Assembly: GCA_024349765.1 (NCBI GenBank)
Contig: AP026074.1
Location: 310,001-374,000 of the forward strand
Source of the DNA: Streptomyces nigrescens
GTDB lineage: Bacteria; Actinomycetota; Actinomycetes; Streptomycetales; Streptomycetaceae
Length of the DNA: 64,000 nt
Direction: 5' to 3'
Shown: piece by piece, positions 41,938 through 53,191 of the stretch
Layout of the letters: each line of letters opens with the position of its first letter
Position numbering within the stretch: position 1 is the stretch's first letter
Notes under the pieces: generated by a model
Told to the model about the DNA's origin: nothing
Database searches by the model: none
Seen by the model: only the letters and a program-made list of their open reading frames with translations
Translations under genes and position numbers: made by a program

Positions 41938-43269
41938 ATGAAACAAGCCGTGTACCCCGAAGACCACGACACCGGCCGCCGGGCCGTGGTGACCGGGGTC
42001 GGGTTCTGTCTGCCCGGCCCGACGAAACCGGTCTTCACGGCCGAAGAGGCATGGGACGTGGCCGCAAACGGCCGGTCGTGCCTTCAGTACGACGAGGTCT
42101 ACTACGGCGCCGTCGGCCTGACCCAGGAAATGTTTGACGAACACTTCCCGGACCTTCCGCCGTTCTTCTCCCGCCACTACACCTCGGCACACCAATACGG
42201 CCTGCTCTCGCTGGCGCACGCCTGCGAGGACGCCGGACTGAATTTCCGGGACGGAGAACTCAGCGATGCCGCGATTCTGGTCGGGCGCGGGGGAGTGGAC
42301 GCCAACATCGACAGTTATCTGTCGGTGCTCCGCGCCGATCCCGCGACCACCAGCGCACCGGAAGCCATGGAGCTGTTCGTCGCGGCCCAACAGGCGGTGA
42401 CCCCCTCGGACGTGGCCCTGGTCCAGTCCGCGCTCGTCCGCTCCAACGGCCCCACCTACACCGTCTCGTGCGGTTGCGCCTCGTCCGCCGTGCAGATCGG
42501 CAACGCCCGGCAGATGATCACCCGGGGTGAGGCAGACATCGCCGTCGTCACCGGCGTCGACGTCTTCAACATGCACCTCATCCAGAACATCCAGCGACTG
42601 CTGCACGGCGCCCAGCAGACCTACGAGTCCGTGCGGACCCCCGGGATGCCGGAGATGGTGCCGTCCTTCCTCTCCCTCATGCGCCCCTACGACCGCCGGG
42701 CGAGCTGCATCAACCACGGCGAGGGCTCGGCCACCGTGATCATCGAGAGCTGGGACCACGCGGTCCGGCGCGGTGCGCACATCTACGGCCAGGTGCTCTC
42801 CACCGCCATGGCCCGCGACGGCCTGGCCAACCCCCTCGCCTGCGACGAGACCGGCGGCGAACTGGTCGCCGCCGTCCACCGCTGCCTCGGCGACCGCTGG
42901 GACCTGGGCAACGTGCCGTACGTCCACGGCGGCAGCGACGGCAACATCGTCGTCACCGCCTTCGAGGCCGCCGCCATCAAGGAGCTGTACGGGACCGACA
43001 ACGCCCCCCTCATGACGTCGCAGGAGGGCTGCTTCGGCCACAACGGAGCCCCGGCGGGCTGCACGGGGGTCGCCCTGACGCTGATGATGTTGGAGCGAGG
43101 GCAGGTCTGCCCCACCGCCAACTGCGAGGAACCCGCCGACGGGCTGACCTTCGACCCGGTCCCCGGCACCCGGCCCCGCCCGCTCGACTTCGACTACGCG
43201 CTGACCTTCAACTACCAGGTCGGCGGGGTCAAGAACGCCATCCTCCTCGGCAGCACCCAGGTCGTGTGA
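41938..43269 (+). CDS. Stand-alone beta-ketoacyl synthase
   Basis: 443 residues, a single thiolase-fold ketosynthase. The active-site Cys is in SCGCASSA (C180), the first His in YVHGGSDGN (H330) and the second in GCFGHNGAPAG (H368). The Lys that normally stands five residues before this His (KSxxGH) is replaced by Glu (SQEGCFGH), and the first His motif is HGGSDGN where HGTGT is usual, so this is a divergent KS. It has no AT or ACP of its own and probably works with the PKS encoded 30 bp downstream, perhaps for starter formation, chain transfer or release. Confidence 0.87.
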   Translation: MKQAVYPEDHDTGRRAVVTGVGFCLPGPTKPVFTAEEAWDVAANGRSCLQYDEVYYGAVGLTQEMFDEHFPDLPPFFSRHYTSAHQYGLLSLAHACEDAGLNFRDGELSDAAILVGRGGVDANIDSYLSVLRADPATTSAPEAMELFVAAQQAVTPSDVALVQSALVRSNGPTYTVSCGCASSAVQIGNARQMITRGEADIAVVTGVDVFNMHLIQNIQRLLHGAQQTYESVRTPGMPEMVPSFLSLMRPYDRRASCINHGEGSATVIIESWDHAVRRGAHIYGQVLSTAMARDGLANPLACDETGGELVAAVHRCLGDRWDLGNVPYVHGGSDGNIVVTAFEAAAIKELYGTDNAPLMTSQEGCFGHNGAPAGCTGVALTLMMLERGQVCPTANCEEPADGLTFDPVPGTRPRPLDFDYALTFNYQVGGVKNAILLGSTQVV

Positions 43270-43299
43270 CCGCGGACCACGCCTACGTACGGAGACCCG

Positions 43300-46200
43300 A
43301 TGAGCAACCACACGCTTCCTCCGGCCGCCGCGCCGCAGACCCCGACCGACACCGAGCGCATCGCCGTGATCGGCATGGGATGCCGGCTCCCCGGCGACAC
43401 CCCCTCGCCCGCAGCCCTGTGGCGGCTGCTGTCCGAGGGCCGGGACGCGGTCGGCGAGCTTCCCCCCGAACGCCGGCGCCTCGTCCAGGGGGACTCGCTC
43501 GGCCGCGGAGATCCCGGAACACCGGCCTTCCAGCCGGGCGGCTACCTGCGCGAGGTGGCGGGCTTCGACGCCGCCTTCTTCGGCGTCGCGGGCGGGGAGG
43601 CCGATGTCCTGGACCCCCAGCACCGCCTGCTGCTGGAAGTCACCTGGGAGGCGCTGGAACACGCCGGCCTCCCGCCGGAACGGGTGCACGGCACCCCGAC
43701 CGCCGTCTTCACCGGCATCAGCTACGGCGACTACATGGACCACCTGACCGGGACGCCCCGGGAACTCGAAGGATCGATCCTCACCAACGGCCACTGCGTG
43801 GCGGCAGGCCGGGTCTCGTACCTCCTGGGAGTGCACGGATCGAGCGTGGCCCTGGACACCGCCTGCTCCTCCTCGCTGGTGGCCGTGCACATGGCGCGCC
43901 AGGCCCTGTGCGCCGGCGAGTGTGACCTGGCGCTGGCCGGCGGCGTCACCCTGACCTTCCAGCCGCGCATCACCCGCTCCTTCGCCAGGATGGGCATGCT
44001 CTCCGCCAGTGGGCGCTGCCGTACCTTCGACGCCGGAGCCGACGGATTCGTCCGCGGCGAAGGCTGTGGCGTGGTCGTGCTCAAACGCCTCGACGACGCC
44101 GTTCGGGACGGTGACCGCGTACTGGCCGTAATCCGCGGGTCCGCGACGAACCAGGACGGTTCGTCCGACGGACTGGCCGCACCGTCGGCCGCCGCCCAGC
44201 GGGCCCTCTACCGGGAAGCCCTCGCGCGCTCCGGGATCGACCCCCAGGACGTGGGGATGGTCGAGACCCACGGCACGGGCACCCCGGTGGGTGACCCCAT
44301 CGAGTTCGCCGGGCTGGCGGACGTCTACGGGGACGGCCCGGGCCGCTGCGCCCTGACCTCGGTGAAGACCAACGTCGGGCATCTGGAGCCGGCCGCCGGC
44401 GTCACCGGGCTGATCAAGGCCGTGCTGTGCCTGCAGCGCGGCGCCATCCCCGCGAACCTGCACTTCCGGCAGTGGAACCCGGCCATCTCGGCGGCCGACA
44501 CCCGCTTCTTCGTGCCGACCGAGCTGACCGCCTGGCCCCTGCCGACACCGACCCGGCTGGCGGCGGTGTCCTCCTTCGGCTTCTCGGGCACCAACGCCCA
44601 CGTACTGTTGGAGCAGGCCCCGCACACTTCGGCGCCCCGCCGTCACGAAGAGCCGGCCCCCTCCGCACCCGATGTCTTCCTCGTCCCGGCCGGCTCCCCG
44701 GACGTACTGCCCGCCGCGGCCGGAAGACTCGCGGAGTGGGTGTCCGGTGAGGGCGCGAACGTACCGCTGCGGGACCTCGCGCACACCCTCGCCCTGCGGC
44801 GCTGCGCCGGCCGCGGCCGGCTGGGCGTCGTGGCCTCGGGGCGCCGCGAACTCCTCGGCGCCCTCCGCGCGTTCGCCGACGGCCAGCGCCACCCCGCGGT
44901 GGTGACCGGGGCGGCGGTGGGCGCGGCGGTGGCGCGGCAACCGGTCTGGGTGTTCTCCGGCCACGGATCCCAGTGGCCCGGAATGGGACGCGGCCTGCTG
45001 AAGACCGAACCGGCCTTCCGGGAGGCGTTGAGCGAGGTCGGCGAACTCATCCGGGCACAGAGCAAGGTCTCCGTGGTCGACGTCATCCGGAAGGGCAAGC
45101 CCGTCAAGGGCTGTGGCGAGGTGCAGCCGGTGCTGTTCGCGCTGCAGATCGCGCTCGCCGCGACCTGGCGCTCGTACGGCGTCGAACCCGCCGCGGTCAT
45201 CGGCCACTCCATGGGCGAGGTCGCGGCGGCGGTGGTGGCCGGTGCCCTGACGCTCGCCGACGGGGTCCGGGTGATCTGCCGCCGCTCCGGCCTGCTCAGT
45301 GACATCGCGGGCACCGGCGGCATGGTGAGCGTGGGACTGAGCGCCGATGCGGTCCGCGAGGAACTCGCGGACGGCGCGGCCGAGACCGTGTCGGTCGCCG
45401 TGCTGTCCGCGCCGGACACGACCGTGGTGGCCGGACGCACCGCGGAGGTGAGCCGGCTGGCCGCCGCCTGGGAGGCCCGGGGGGTCCCGGTCTTCCCGAT
45501 CGCCGTGGACGTCGCCTCCCACTGCCCGCTGGTAGACCCGGTCCTCCCCGCACTGCGCTCGGCGCTGGCCGGGCTGACGCCGCGGCCGCCCACGGTGCGG
45601 TTCTACTCGACCGTGGTGGAGGCAGGCGCCACCCCGTCCTTCGACGCCGACTACTGGTGCGACAACCTGCGCCGCCCCGTGCGGTTCGCCGAGGCGGTGG
45701 CCGCCGCGGCGGCCGACCGGCACCAGGTCTACGTCGAGCTCTCACCCCATCCCGTCGTCACCCACTCCGTCGAGCGGAGCCTGTCCGGGCTGGTCACCTC
45801 CCCGGCCGTGCTGCCCACGCTCCGCCGCGAGGAGGACGAACCGACCACGCTGCGGACCCAGCTCGCCGCACTGCACTGCGCCGGAGTCCCGGTGAACTGG
45901 CGGCGCCTGTACGACGGTGGAGCCCTCGTCGACGCTCCCACCCTCACCTTCGACCGGCGCCACCACTGGGCCGAGGCCGCACACCGCTCCGCACCGGCCG
46001 GCCCGGTCGACTCCCCCCTGCCCGGCCGGCACTCCGAAGTGCCGGGCGAACCCGTGCGGCACTGCTGGCGCGCCGACACCGGCACCGACGCACTGCCCTG
46101 GCTCGCCGATCACCAAGTCCACGGCTCCCCGGTCATGCCCGGCGCGGCCCACTGCAGCATCGCGCTCGCGGCGGCCGCCGAGGCCTTCGGGACCGCGCCG

Positions 46201-49200
46201 CACCAAGTCGACATCACCGACGTCCACTTCGAGCAACTGCTGCGACTGGACCGGCAGACCGACCTCAGCACCGTCGTGACGATGGCCGCGCCCGACCGGG
46301 CGCACTGCGAGATCCTCGCGCGCGGCGAGGACGGCGACTGGGAGCGGCAGGCCGACGCGGTGCTGCACCGGCTGACCGTACGACCGGACACCCGGCCGCG
46401 GCCCATCGAGGCCCTCACGGTGCGCCATCCGGTCCGGTTGGACCCGGGCGACCTGTACCGCAATCTGCGCCGGCGCGGCCTGGAACACGGTCCGGCCTTC
46501 ACCGGCATCACCGAACTGCGCACCGAACGCCATCACGGCAGCTATCTCGCCAAGGTCACCCTCCCAGCCCGGGCGAAGGACCCCGCACCCGGTCTCGCGG
46601 TCCATCCCGTCCTGCTCGACGTATGCGCCCAGCTCGCGGTGGCACCGCTGATGCACGAGGACGACAGCGCACCGGTGCTGCCCGTGGCCGTGCAGGCGGT
46701 GCGCGTCCTGGGCGATGCCGCGCAGGCCGAGTACTGCCACGCGCACATCAGCGAGAACGCGCCGGACAGCGTGGTCGCCGACGTCCGGCTCCTGGACGGC
46801 AACGGTGCGGTCGTGCTCGCCGTCAACGGCCTGCGCTTCACACGGCGGGCCGCACACAGCGCGCCGGCGGCCGACGACTGGCTGCTGGAAATCGGCTGGC
46901 ACTCCGCGCCCCGGACCACGACCGATGCCGGCCAGGCGCCGGGAAGCTGGTTCCTCGTGGGGGAGGCGGACGGCTCGGCCCGCGTCCTGGCCGCCGCACT
47001 GCGTACCCGCTGCGCCCGTACCAGCGTCTGGGACCGTCCGCTGGACGACACGCCCCTCGACACCCTCCGCAACTCCCTCAGCGAACGCCTGGCCGCCGGA
47101 CTCCAACCGCCGCGCGGCGTGGTGCTGGTGTGCGGCCGGCAGAGCGGTGCCGAGCCGACCGAGGATTCGTTGCGGCGCACCCGCAGACTGCTCGCCGTCC
47201 TGCAGGCCGTCGCCGCGAGCGCGTCGTCTCCGCGGCTGTACGTCCTCACCCAGGGGGCCCGGGACGTACTGCCGGACGACACCGTCGACGTCGGGCAGAG
47301 CAGCCTCCGGGGACTGGTGCGGGTCGGTGCCCTGGAGCACCCGGAACTGCGCCCGACCCTGGTGGACGCCGACTCCCGGAACGCCGACCCCGCGGACGTG
47401 GCGGAGGAGTTGCTGGCCGACGCCGGCGACGACGAGGTCGCGCTGCGCGCCGGCGACCGGTGGGTGGCCCGGCTGCGGCGCGCCCCGGCCGAGCAGGAAC
47501 GTCCGCTGACCCCGTGCGCCGTGCAGTACGGCGTCGACGGGTTCCGGCTGCGCGCGGCCCGGCTGGGCGATCTGTCGAGCCTGGAGTACGCCGTGATCCG
47601 GCGGCGCCCGCCGCAGCGCGGTGAGGTCGAGGTGCGGGTCACCGCGGCCGGCCTGAATTTCCGGGACGTGCTGACCGCGTTGGGTCTGCTCCCCGGCGAC
47701 GAGGACGTCCGCTACCGCATCGGGTTCGAATGCTCCGGTGTCGTCAGCGCGGTGGGCGCCGGGGTGGACCATGTGCAGGTCGGGGACGAGGTGGTCGCCA
47801 TCGACCTGCGGGGCGGGGCGTTCGGCTCGTTCCTGACCGTCCCGGCCGAGGGGGTGGCGCCGATCCCCGCCGGCCTCGGGCCGGTCACCGCGGCGGGTCT
47901 GCCGGTCGCCTTCGTGACGGCCTGGTACGCCCTGCGGCATGTCGCCCGCCTCGCGGCCGGGGAGCGGGTGCTGATCCACTCGGCCACCGGCGGGACCGGG
48001 CTGGCGGCGATCGCGGTGGCCCGGGCACTGGGGGCCGACGTACTGGCCACGGCCGGCAGCACGGACAAACGCCGCTACCTCCGCGGCATGGGCATCCGGC
48101 ACGTCATGGACTCCCGCTCCCTGGAGTTCGGGGAGCGCGTCCGTGAGGCGACCGGCGACGGCGTCGACGTCGTGCTCAACTCGCTCTCCGGCGCGGCGAT
48201 CCGCACCGGACTGGAGACGCTCCGTCCGTTCGGCCGGTTCGTGGAGCTCGGGGTGCGCGACATCCTCTCCGACGCACCGCTGGGGATGCTGCCCCTGCGC
48301 CACAACGTCACCCTGCGCACCGTGGACCTGATCGAGCTGTGCCGTCACCGTCCCAACGCGTTCGCCCGGGTGTGGCAGGAGGTCCTCGACGAGTTCACGG
48401 CCGGCCGGCTCACACCACTGCACTGCACCGAATACCCGCTGTCCGAAGCCACGACGGCCTTCCGCACGATGGCCGCCGCCGACCACATCGGCAAGATCGT
48501 GCTGGCCGTGCCGCACGCCGGCCAGGCCCGCGCCGCGCTGCCCGAGATGGGGCTGCCGGTCCGGAAGGGCAGCGCCTACATCGTCACCGGCGGACTGCGC
48601 GGTCTGGGACTGGCCACCGCACGCTGGCTCGCCGCGAACGGGGCCGGTCACCTCGTCCTCAACGGGCGTTCCGCCCCCTCCCCGGACGCCGCACGGCAGA
48701 TCGCCGACCTGGGCAAGGACACCACCAAGGTGTCGGTGGTACTCGGCGACATCGCCGAACCGGGCACCGCCGAGCGGCTGGTGACGACCGCGGCGACCGG
48801 GGGCTTCCCCCTGCACGGGGTGGTGCATTGCGCCATGGTCCTGGACGACGCGGCCCTCACCAACGTCACCGACGAACAGTTGGAACGGATCTGGCTGCCG
48901 AAGGCCGCCGGTGCCTGGCGGCTGCACCACGCCACGGAAGGGTGCCCGCTGGACTGGTTCGCGGCGTTCTCCTCGATGGCCTCCCTGCTCGGCAACGCCG
49001 GCCAGGGTGCCTACGCCGCGGCGAACTCCTGGCTCGACGGCTTCGCGGCCTGGCGCTCCGCCCGCGGCCTGCCCACCCTGGCGGTGAACTGGGGCCCGTG
49101 GGGCCAGACCGGTGTCGCCACCGACTTCGGCCGGCGCGGCTACCACACCATCCCCACCGATCAGGGCATGGCCGCACTGCAGGCCCTGCTGTCCCGGCGG

Positions 49201-49629
49201 CGCGTGCAGACCGGTGTGCTCCCCGGGCCGTCGGAGACCTGGCTCCCGCCCACGGGCCGCCATCTCCCCTTCTTCAGCGCGGTCTCGACCGAACGGCCCG
49301 CCAAGGCTGCCGAAGTCCCCGACGACACCGGGGAGTTGCGGGACTGGCTCAGCGCTCTGCCCACCGGCCTGGCGCGCAGGGCAGCACTGGAGGAGCGTCT
49401 GGCGGACCACGTCCGGGCGGTGCTGCGCCTGGGCGACGGCACCGTCGACCCGCAGATCCCGCTGAAGTCCCTGGGGTTCGACTCGCTTCTGGCCATGGAG
49501 CTGCGGGTGCGCATCGAGCGGACCTTCGCCGTCTCGGTGTCACGGAACTTCGTGTGGCAGCACCCCACCTTGGCCGATCTCGCCGTGGGCGTCGCGGACC
49601 TTCTGGGACTGGAACTGACCGCCACGTAA
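43300..49629 (+). CDS. Highly reducing type I polyketide synthase (KS-AT-DH-ER-KR-ACP)
   Basis: 2109 residues, one complete module. KS: Cys189 in DTACSSS, His324 in THGTGT, His361 in NVGHLEP. AT: Ser637 in GHSMGE, with VASH at 738-741 in place of HAFH (malonyl) or YASH (methylmalonyl), as in mycobacterial mycocerosic-acid-type synthases. DH: His938 in [10 protein letters not shown] and Asp1107 in LLDVCAQ. ER: about 1420-1735 with [12 protein letters not shown]: from about 1755 with [10 protein letters not shown] and the YAAAN motif. ACP: Ser2062 in LGFDSLL. There is no thioesterase or methyltransferase, so iterative use and release by another enzyme are likely. The product should be a fully reduced, perhaps methyl-branched chain. 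Confidence 0.93.
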   Translation: MSNHTLPPAAAPQTPTDTERIAVIGMGCRLPGDTPSPAALWRLLSEGRDAVGELPPERRRLVQGDSLGRGDPGTPAFQPGGYLREVAGFDAAFFGVAGGEADVLDPQHRLLLEVTWEALEHAGLPPERVHGTPTAVFTGISYGDYMDHLTGTPRELEGSILTNGHCVAAGRVSYLLGVHGSSVALDTACSSSLVAVHMARQALCAGECDLALAGGVTLTFQPRITRSFARMGMLSASGRCRTFDAGADGFVRGEGCGVVVLKRLDDAVRDGDRVLAVIRGSATNQDGSSDGLAAPSAAAQRALYREALARSGIDPQDVGMVETHGTGTPVGDPIEFAGLADVYGDGPGRCALTSVKTNVGHLEPAAGVTGLIKAVLCLQRGAIPANLHFRQWNPAISAADTRFFVPTELTAWPLPTPTRLAAVSSFGFSGTNAHVLLEQAPHTSAPRRHEEPAPSAPDVFLVPAGSPDVLPAAAGRLAEWVSGEGANVPLRDLAHTLALRRCAGRGRLGVVASGRRELLGALRAFADGQRHPAVVTGAAVGAAVARQPVWVFSGHGSQWPGMGRGLLKTEPAFREALSEVGELIRAQSKVSVVDVIRKGKPVKGCGEVQPVLFALQIALAATWRSYGVEPAAVIGHSMGEVAAAVVAGALTLADGVRVICRRSGLLSDIAGTGGMVSVGLSADAVREELADGAAETVSVAVLSAPDTTVVAGRTAEVSRLAAAWEARGVPVFPIAVDVASHCPLVDPVLPALRSALAGLTPRPPTVRFYSTVVEAGATPSFDADYWCDNLRRPVRFAEAVAAAAADRHQVYVELSPHPVVTHSVERSLSGLVTSPAVLPTLRREEDEPTTLRTQLAALHCAGVPVNWRRLYDGGALVDAPTLTFDRRHHWAEAAHRSAPAGPVDSPLPGRHSEVPGEPVRHCWRADTGTDALPWLADHQVHGSPVMPGAAHCSIALAAAAEAFGTAPHQVDITDVHFEQLLRLDRQTDLSTVVTMAAPDRAHCEILARGEDGDWERQADAVLHRLTVRPDTRPRPIEALTVRHPVRLDPGDLYRNLRRRGLEHGPAFTGITELRTERHHGSYLAKVTLPARAKDPAPGLAVHPVLLDVCAQLAVAPLMHEDDSAPVLPVAVQAVRVLGDAAQAEYCHAHISENAPDSVVADVRLLDGNGAVVLAVNGLRFTRRAAHSAPAADDWLLEIGWHSAPRTTTDAGQAPGSWFLVGEADGSARVLAAALRTRCARTSVWDRPLDDTPLDTLRNSLSERLAAGLQPPRGVVLVCGRQSGAEPTEDSLRRTRRLLAVLQAVAASASSPRLYVLTQGARDVLPDDTVDVGQSSLRGLVRVGALEHPELRPTLVDADSRNADPADVAEELLADAGDDEVALRAGDRWVARLRRAPAEQERPLTPCAVQYGVDGFRLRAARLGDLSSLEYAVIRRRPPQRGEVEVRVTAAGLNFRDVLTALGLLPGDEDVRYRIGFECSGVVSAVGAGVDHVQVGDEVVAIDLRGGAFGSFLTVPAEGVAPIPAGLGPVTAAGLPVAFVTAWYALRHVARLAAGERVLIHSATGGTGLAAIAVARALGADVLATAGSTDKRRYLRGMGIRHVMDSRSLEFGERVREATGDGVDVVLNSLSGAAIRTGLETLRPFGRFVELGVRDILSDAPLGMLPLRHNVTLRTVDLIELCRHRPNAFARVWQEVLDEFTAGRLTPLHCTEYPLSEATTAFRTMAAADHIGKIVLAVPHAGQARAALPEMGLPVRKGSAYIVTGGLRGLGLATARWLAANGAGHLVLNGRSAPSPDAARQIADLGKDTTKVSVVLGDIAEPGTAERLVTTAATGGFPLHGVVHCAMVLDDAALTNVTDEQLERIWLPKAAGAWRLHHATEGCPLDWFAAFSSMASLLGNAGQGAYAAANSWLDGFAAWRSARGLPTLAVNWGPWGQTGVATDFGRRGYHTIPTDQGMAALQALLSRRRVQTGVLPGPSETWLPPTGRHLPFFSAVSTERPAKAAEVPDDTGELRDWLSALPTGLARRAALEERLADHVRAVLRLGDGTVDPQIPLKSLGFDSLLAMELRVRIERTFAVSVSRNFVWQHPTLADLAVGVADLLGLELTAT

Positions 49630-49652
49630 CGCGGCCCGGAACGCTCTCTCCC

Positions 49653-49685
49653 GTTCGGCGGACACCTCGAAGGTGTCCGCCGAAC
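49653..49685 (+). terminator. Perfect 15-bp hairpin after the PKS gene
   Basis: GTTCGGCGGACACCT (49653-49667) pairs with AGGTGTCCGCCGAAC (49671-49685) with a 3-nt loop, 24 bp after the stop. It closes the DUF5988-KS-PKS unit. Confidence 0.85.
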
Positions 49686-49952
49686 GCGGTGCTGTCCGGC
49701 GGCGATTATTCAGTTACGGCACCAATTGCTCTCCATTACCGCCATTCCCGCACAACGTTTTCTTGCGGTGATAGTATTTCGCCTCCCCATGTCTCCGCAC
49801 CCCTTTTCGCGCTTCACGATGCGCCTTCCGTAATGCCCGTGGTGCTGTTTCAATGAATGTGGAAAAGCAGCTGAGGAATCCCGGGCGTTATTCCGCCTGA
49901 GGGTTCTCCCATGGGTACGGGGGTCCGAAAGGAACCTAGGAAAGGGGTAGTC
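49686..49952 (+). other. Intergenic region upstream of the RsbW-like gene
   Basis: This stretch is AT-richer than its surroundings. TAGTAT at 49772-49777 resembles a -10 box, but the sequence 17 bp upstream (CGCACA) is a poor -35. The leader would be about 170 nt. No other structure is seen. Confidence 0.3.
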
Positions 49953-50480
49953 ATGTTACCCATCATCGAAGAGGCCGACATTGAACTGACGGCCCACCAG
50001 GTCGAGAACTGGCCCGACGCGAAGGCCACGGTCATGTCGCCCGAACACTGGCGTGCCGGCAAGCAGACCGCATTCAGCCTGCCGGCACTGGAGCGCTCGG
50101 TGCCGGTCTGCCGCGCCCTGGCCCGCGCCTGGCTCGACGGGCAGCGGATCCAGGGTGACGACACCCGCTACCTCATCCTGCTCACCCTGTCCGAACTCGT
50201 CACCAACGCGATCCAGCACTCCGGCGCCCTCCGCATCACGTGCCGACTGCGCCGGTCCGCGGGCCAGGTACACATCGAGGTCCACGACGGCGGCGGGACC
50301 CCGTGGGTGACGCGCCGACGGTACCCGGACCACGGCCAGGAAAGCGGCCGCGGTCTGGAACTGGTCGCCAAGTCCTGCCTGCAGTGGGGCCGCCGGACGG
50401 AGACCGGCGACGGCTGCACGGTCTGGGCGACGGTGCCACTGTCCACGTGCGCACCCGTCGGCCGCCTCCCACAGCCGTGA
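49953..50480 (+). CDS. RsbW-like ATP-binding protein (HATPase fold)
   Basis: 175 residues. The GHKL boxes are visible: LTLSELVTNAIQHSGAL (N box, about residues 75-91), VHDGGGTPWVTR (G1 box, about 110-121) and GRGLELVAKSCLQWG (G2 box, about 133-147). There is no sensor or membrane part, as in anti-sigma or switch kinases of streptomycetes. Such proteins often pair with anti-anti-sigma or XRE-type regulators; an XRE/TPR regulator gene lies convergent just downstream. The start at ATG 49953 follows GGAAAGGGG. The target is unknown. Confidence 0.85.
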   Translation: MLPIIEEADIELTAHQVENWPDAKATVMSPEHWRAGKQTAFSLPALERSVPVCRALARAWLDGQRIQGDDTRYLILLTLSELVTNAIQHSGALRITCRLRRSAGQVHIEVHDGGGTPWVTRRRYPDHGQESGRGLELVAKSCLQWGRRTETGDGCTVWATVPLSTCAPVGRLPQP

Positions 50481-50634
50481 CCGCACATGACCAGCGCCTC
50501 CCGCTGCCCGCTCCCCGTACTCCGCGCACCGGCCGCGGCAGCCTCGACGGTCGACGGCCAGACAGGTTCGCTTCCCTCTCTCCCCTCCGAAGCGGGACGA
50601 TCTGCCTGGCTGCCGGCGCCACTTCCGGCGCCCG

Positions 50635-52048
50635 TCAGTCGCTGGACGCACGCTGCGGGGGCAGATGTGCCTCGCACTCCTGCACCAGCACGGCGAACTC
50701 ACTGGCGGGTCTGGTATCTCGGTAGGGGCGGAGCCCCGCGAGGAACTGCTCCAGATACTTCCTGCCCAGTGCCGACCGCAGTTGCCGCAGCAGACCCACG
50801 GCCTCTTCGGCCACCCGGCACGCCTCCTCCACCTCACCGGCCTGCACCTGTGCCGACGCCAGCAGCAGCAGATCGATCGTCCGGCGGCGCACCCGCGTCC
50901 TCGGGTGCCGGGCGAGCGCCTCGGCGGCCCGGCGAGCAGCCTGCCGGGGCTGCTGCAGATCCCGGTGGCAGTGCGCCAACTCGTCGGCCAGATAGGCCCG
51001 GTCGAAGTGCGCCAGCCATTCCGGCGCGTCAACCGGATCCGCATGTGCCATCGCCTCCAGGGCCTTGTCCCTGAGCATCCCGCACGTCCGCGAATCGCCG
51101 AGCTGAGCGTATCCGCGGGCCTCGGCCACGTAGAACAGCGCCTGCGCGGCCGGTGGCGCCTGCCCCCGCGTCCCTTCCTGGGCGGCCCGCGCGAGCTGCA
51201 CCGCTTCCCGGGCACAGCCCGCGTCCACGGCGAGCCGGCTCAGCCCGGCCGCCAGCACATAGCCGCCGTAGCACCTCTCGTCCGCCGCCTGCGCGAGCCG
51301 CAGCGCCTGGATGTAGTACCGCTGCGCCAGGCCGGGCCGGCCGGTGTCCATCGCGGTGTACCCGGCGAGCTCGGTCAACCGGGCCGCAACAGCGAACAGC
51401 TGGCGTCCGGTGGTCTCGCTGTAGCTCCCGGCGAACAGCCCCGACAGCACGCTGTTCAGACACGACACCACCACCGGCCGCACATAGCCGCCCCCCCACC
51501 CTGTGGTCGAGTTCCGCCAGCCCCCGGGTCGTCATCCGCACCATCTCGACCTCGTCCAACCCCGCGCGCGGCCCCAGCCGGCGGCTCTGCGCCACTTCCG
51601 GGTCGACGGCACTGATCAGCCAGTCCCGCGTGGGTTCGACCAACGCCGCGGTGCCCATGGTCGTACCGGACAACGCCTCACTCGACTCCGCGTCCATCTG
51701 CCACAACTCGCGCACCTGTCCCAGCGCGTCCTTCACATCGGAGGCGAAATGCAACCCGACCCCGCAGGTCACGCTGTTACCGTTGGCCATTCCGATCTGG
51801 TCGGTGGAGACTGTCCGTCCGAGCCTGCTGCTCAGCGCTTCGGCGATGATGGCAGGGACGCGGCCGCGCGGCTGCTGACCCCTCAACCACCGGCTGACAG
51901 ACGTCTTGTCGTACCGGAGGTCGAGCCCCTGCTCGCGTCCCAGCACGTTCACCTGGCGGGCGAGAGCGGAGTTGGACACCGCGGCCTCCTGGATGAGCGA
52001 CCGCAGCCGCTGATTGCTCTGACGCGCGAACACAGGTCGAGCGGCCAT
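50635..52048 (-). pseudogene. XRE/TPR-type transcriptional regulator with a G7-tract frameshift
   Basis: The N-terminal 180 residues (from ATG 52048) contain a helix-turn-helix-like region (SNSALARQVNVLGREQGLDL, RYDKTSVSRWLRGQQPRG). At about 51491-51497 a run of seven C on the + strand (G on the coding strand) shifts the frame. With six, the text continues GGGYVRPVVVSCLNSVLSGL and then a TPR-rich C-terminal part (for example AYTAMDTGRPGLAQRYYIQA-like repeats) ends at 50635 with about 470 residues. The family is that of NsdA-like regulators of antibiotic production and development. As read, the gene is broken; slippage, phase switching or a base-call error are all possible. Confidence 0.78.
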
Positions 52049-52832
52049 GGTGTGCCTCCAAGCACATGCGGAAGACGCTTTACGTTGGCATATCCAGTGT
52101 TATGGGACTGCAAAGGTCATTACCCAACAACCGGGAATGATCCGTCATGACTCCAGTCAAGTCACCACCACAGCATCGCGCACAGTAGTGCGGGCGCAGG
52201 ACTGAGCGCCGGGAGCCGCCGGGTGACGTTCCTCCACCCCTTCGCACCCGCCGGACGCCCCGCGCCGGTCAAACACACCCGCGCAACCGCCAACGCCCCT
52301 TTCCACGACCGTTCCCCTGCCGCCCCGGCCCCGACCGGCCCACTCGGCAGTGGCCCCCCGGCCGTGCGACGCCTCGCCCCAGCGGGACCGACGAAGCCTG
52401 CCTCGTCCATGACTGCGCCCCCGAACAGACGCACCAGCGCGCGTCCGGCGCGTGCACCGTGTTCGTCACTACGGGGAGAGATGCGGCCCACTCCACGGAG
52501 GGTTGGCGCGGGTAAGCGGTTCGCCAACTGCAGGCCAAGGAAGCGGCGTGTGTGCTTCTTTCTGGTCATCTCTGCTTATGGATACGGTGGCCCATAGGTC
52601 AACCCCGCAGCCCTCATCGGCTTCCCTCACCACGCCCTTGCCGATTCATCGGTACCCGTCGCAGAATTGCCCGCGCCCCATGCTGCGAGCATTTCCCTCA
52701 GGACGGCAATCCGTTGCCCAGTCGGCGTTCCGCCCGTTGGAATACGCGCAGGCGCACGGAGATCGGATTCCCCGGGGACGGCGGTGCCCACCATCAAAAC
52801 CACCATTTCCGGTGGCGAGAGCAGGAGACCCT
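52049..52832. other. Gene-free stretch before rph
   Basis: No gene with supported coding character is seen. Frames on both strands (for example minus 52162-52569, which begins with a basic MTRKKHTRRF) lack ribosome sites and conserved motifs. The promoter of the XRE/TPR gene should be near 52060-52110. Confidence 0.3.
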
Positions 52833-52976
52833 ACGGATCGCGGCCAGGGCTTTGGGCCCGGCTGCGGCCAGCGTGTCGATCAGGCGCGGGACCGTCGGAT
52901 CAGAGGCCACCGGTGCCAACGCATCCGGCTCTGCCCGCAGTAGACCGACATCGGCCAGGCAGTCTCCGCCGAGAGC
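52833..52976 (-). mobile_element. Remnant of an IS1380-family transposase
   Basis: On the minus strand the frame reads ALGGDCLADVGLLRAEPDAL followed by VASDPTVPRLIDTLAAAGPK and ALAAIR. This is the N-terminal part of IS1380-type transposases. No further part of the transposase or terminal inverted repeats were found, so only a fragment is left. It lies just upstream of the rph control region and suggests past insertion or rearrangement there. Confidence 0.7.
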
Positions 52977-53035
52977 GGTTCGCCTGGGCGCCGGCCCCGG
53001 TGGGACATCTACCTGGGCCAACGGCAAAAGACAAA

Positions 53036-53077
53036 GGCAAGGAGAGCTCTCTCCTTGCCACTCTCAACATATAGCGC
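53036..53077 (+). promoter_or_regulatory. Conserved promoter block and upstream inverted repeat of rph
   Basis: A perfect inverted repeat with 11-bp arms and a 2-nt centre (GGCAAGGAGAG / CTCTCCTTGCC, 53036-53059) is followed by ACTCTCAACATATAGCGC (53060-53077). The same sequence is found before helR in inverted orientation. Further upstream both loci also have GGCAAAGACAAA-type sequence (53023 region here). The TATA-like part is probably the -10. Confidence 0.78.
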
Positions 53078-53082
53078 GTTGG

Positions 53083-53101
53083 GGGGCTTGCCGCAAGACC
53101 C
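53083..53101 (+). promoter_or_regulatory. Rifamycin-associated element (RAE) of rph
   Basis: GGGGCTTGCCGCAAGACCC, a 19-bp inverted repeat with one mismatch, is the RAE known to make rph and similar genes respond to rifamycins. It lies 90 bp before the rph start codon and downstream of the TATA-like box. Confidence 0.85.
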
Positions 53102-53191
53102 GGGTCACGGCGCAGAATCATCGCCCGATGCCACAACCTGCGGAAATGGGGGGGCAGCACGACGTGCATGTGTTGAGGGAAGGCAGTTGAG

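Noticed and set aside
41890-45723. A 1277-codon open frame on the minus strand, with a similar one at 45742-49410
   Set aside because: Both lie exactly opposite the ketosynthase and PKS genes, which have complete domain motifs. Long antisense frames are normal at this GC content, and the predicted proteins are Gly/Arg/Val-rich without motifs.
52162-52569. A 135-codon minus-strand frame with a basic start
   Set aside because: There is no ribosome site, no motif, and a rival frame of equal length on the other strand.
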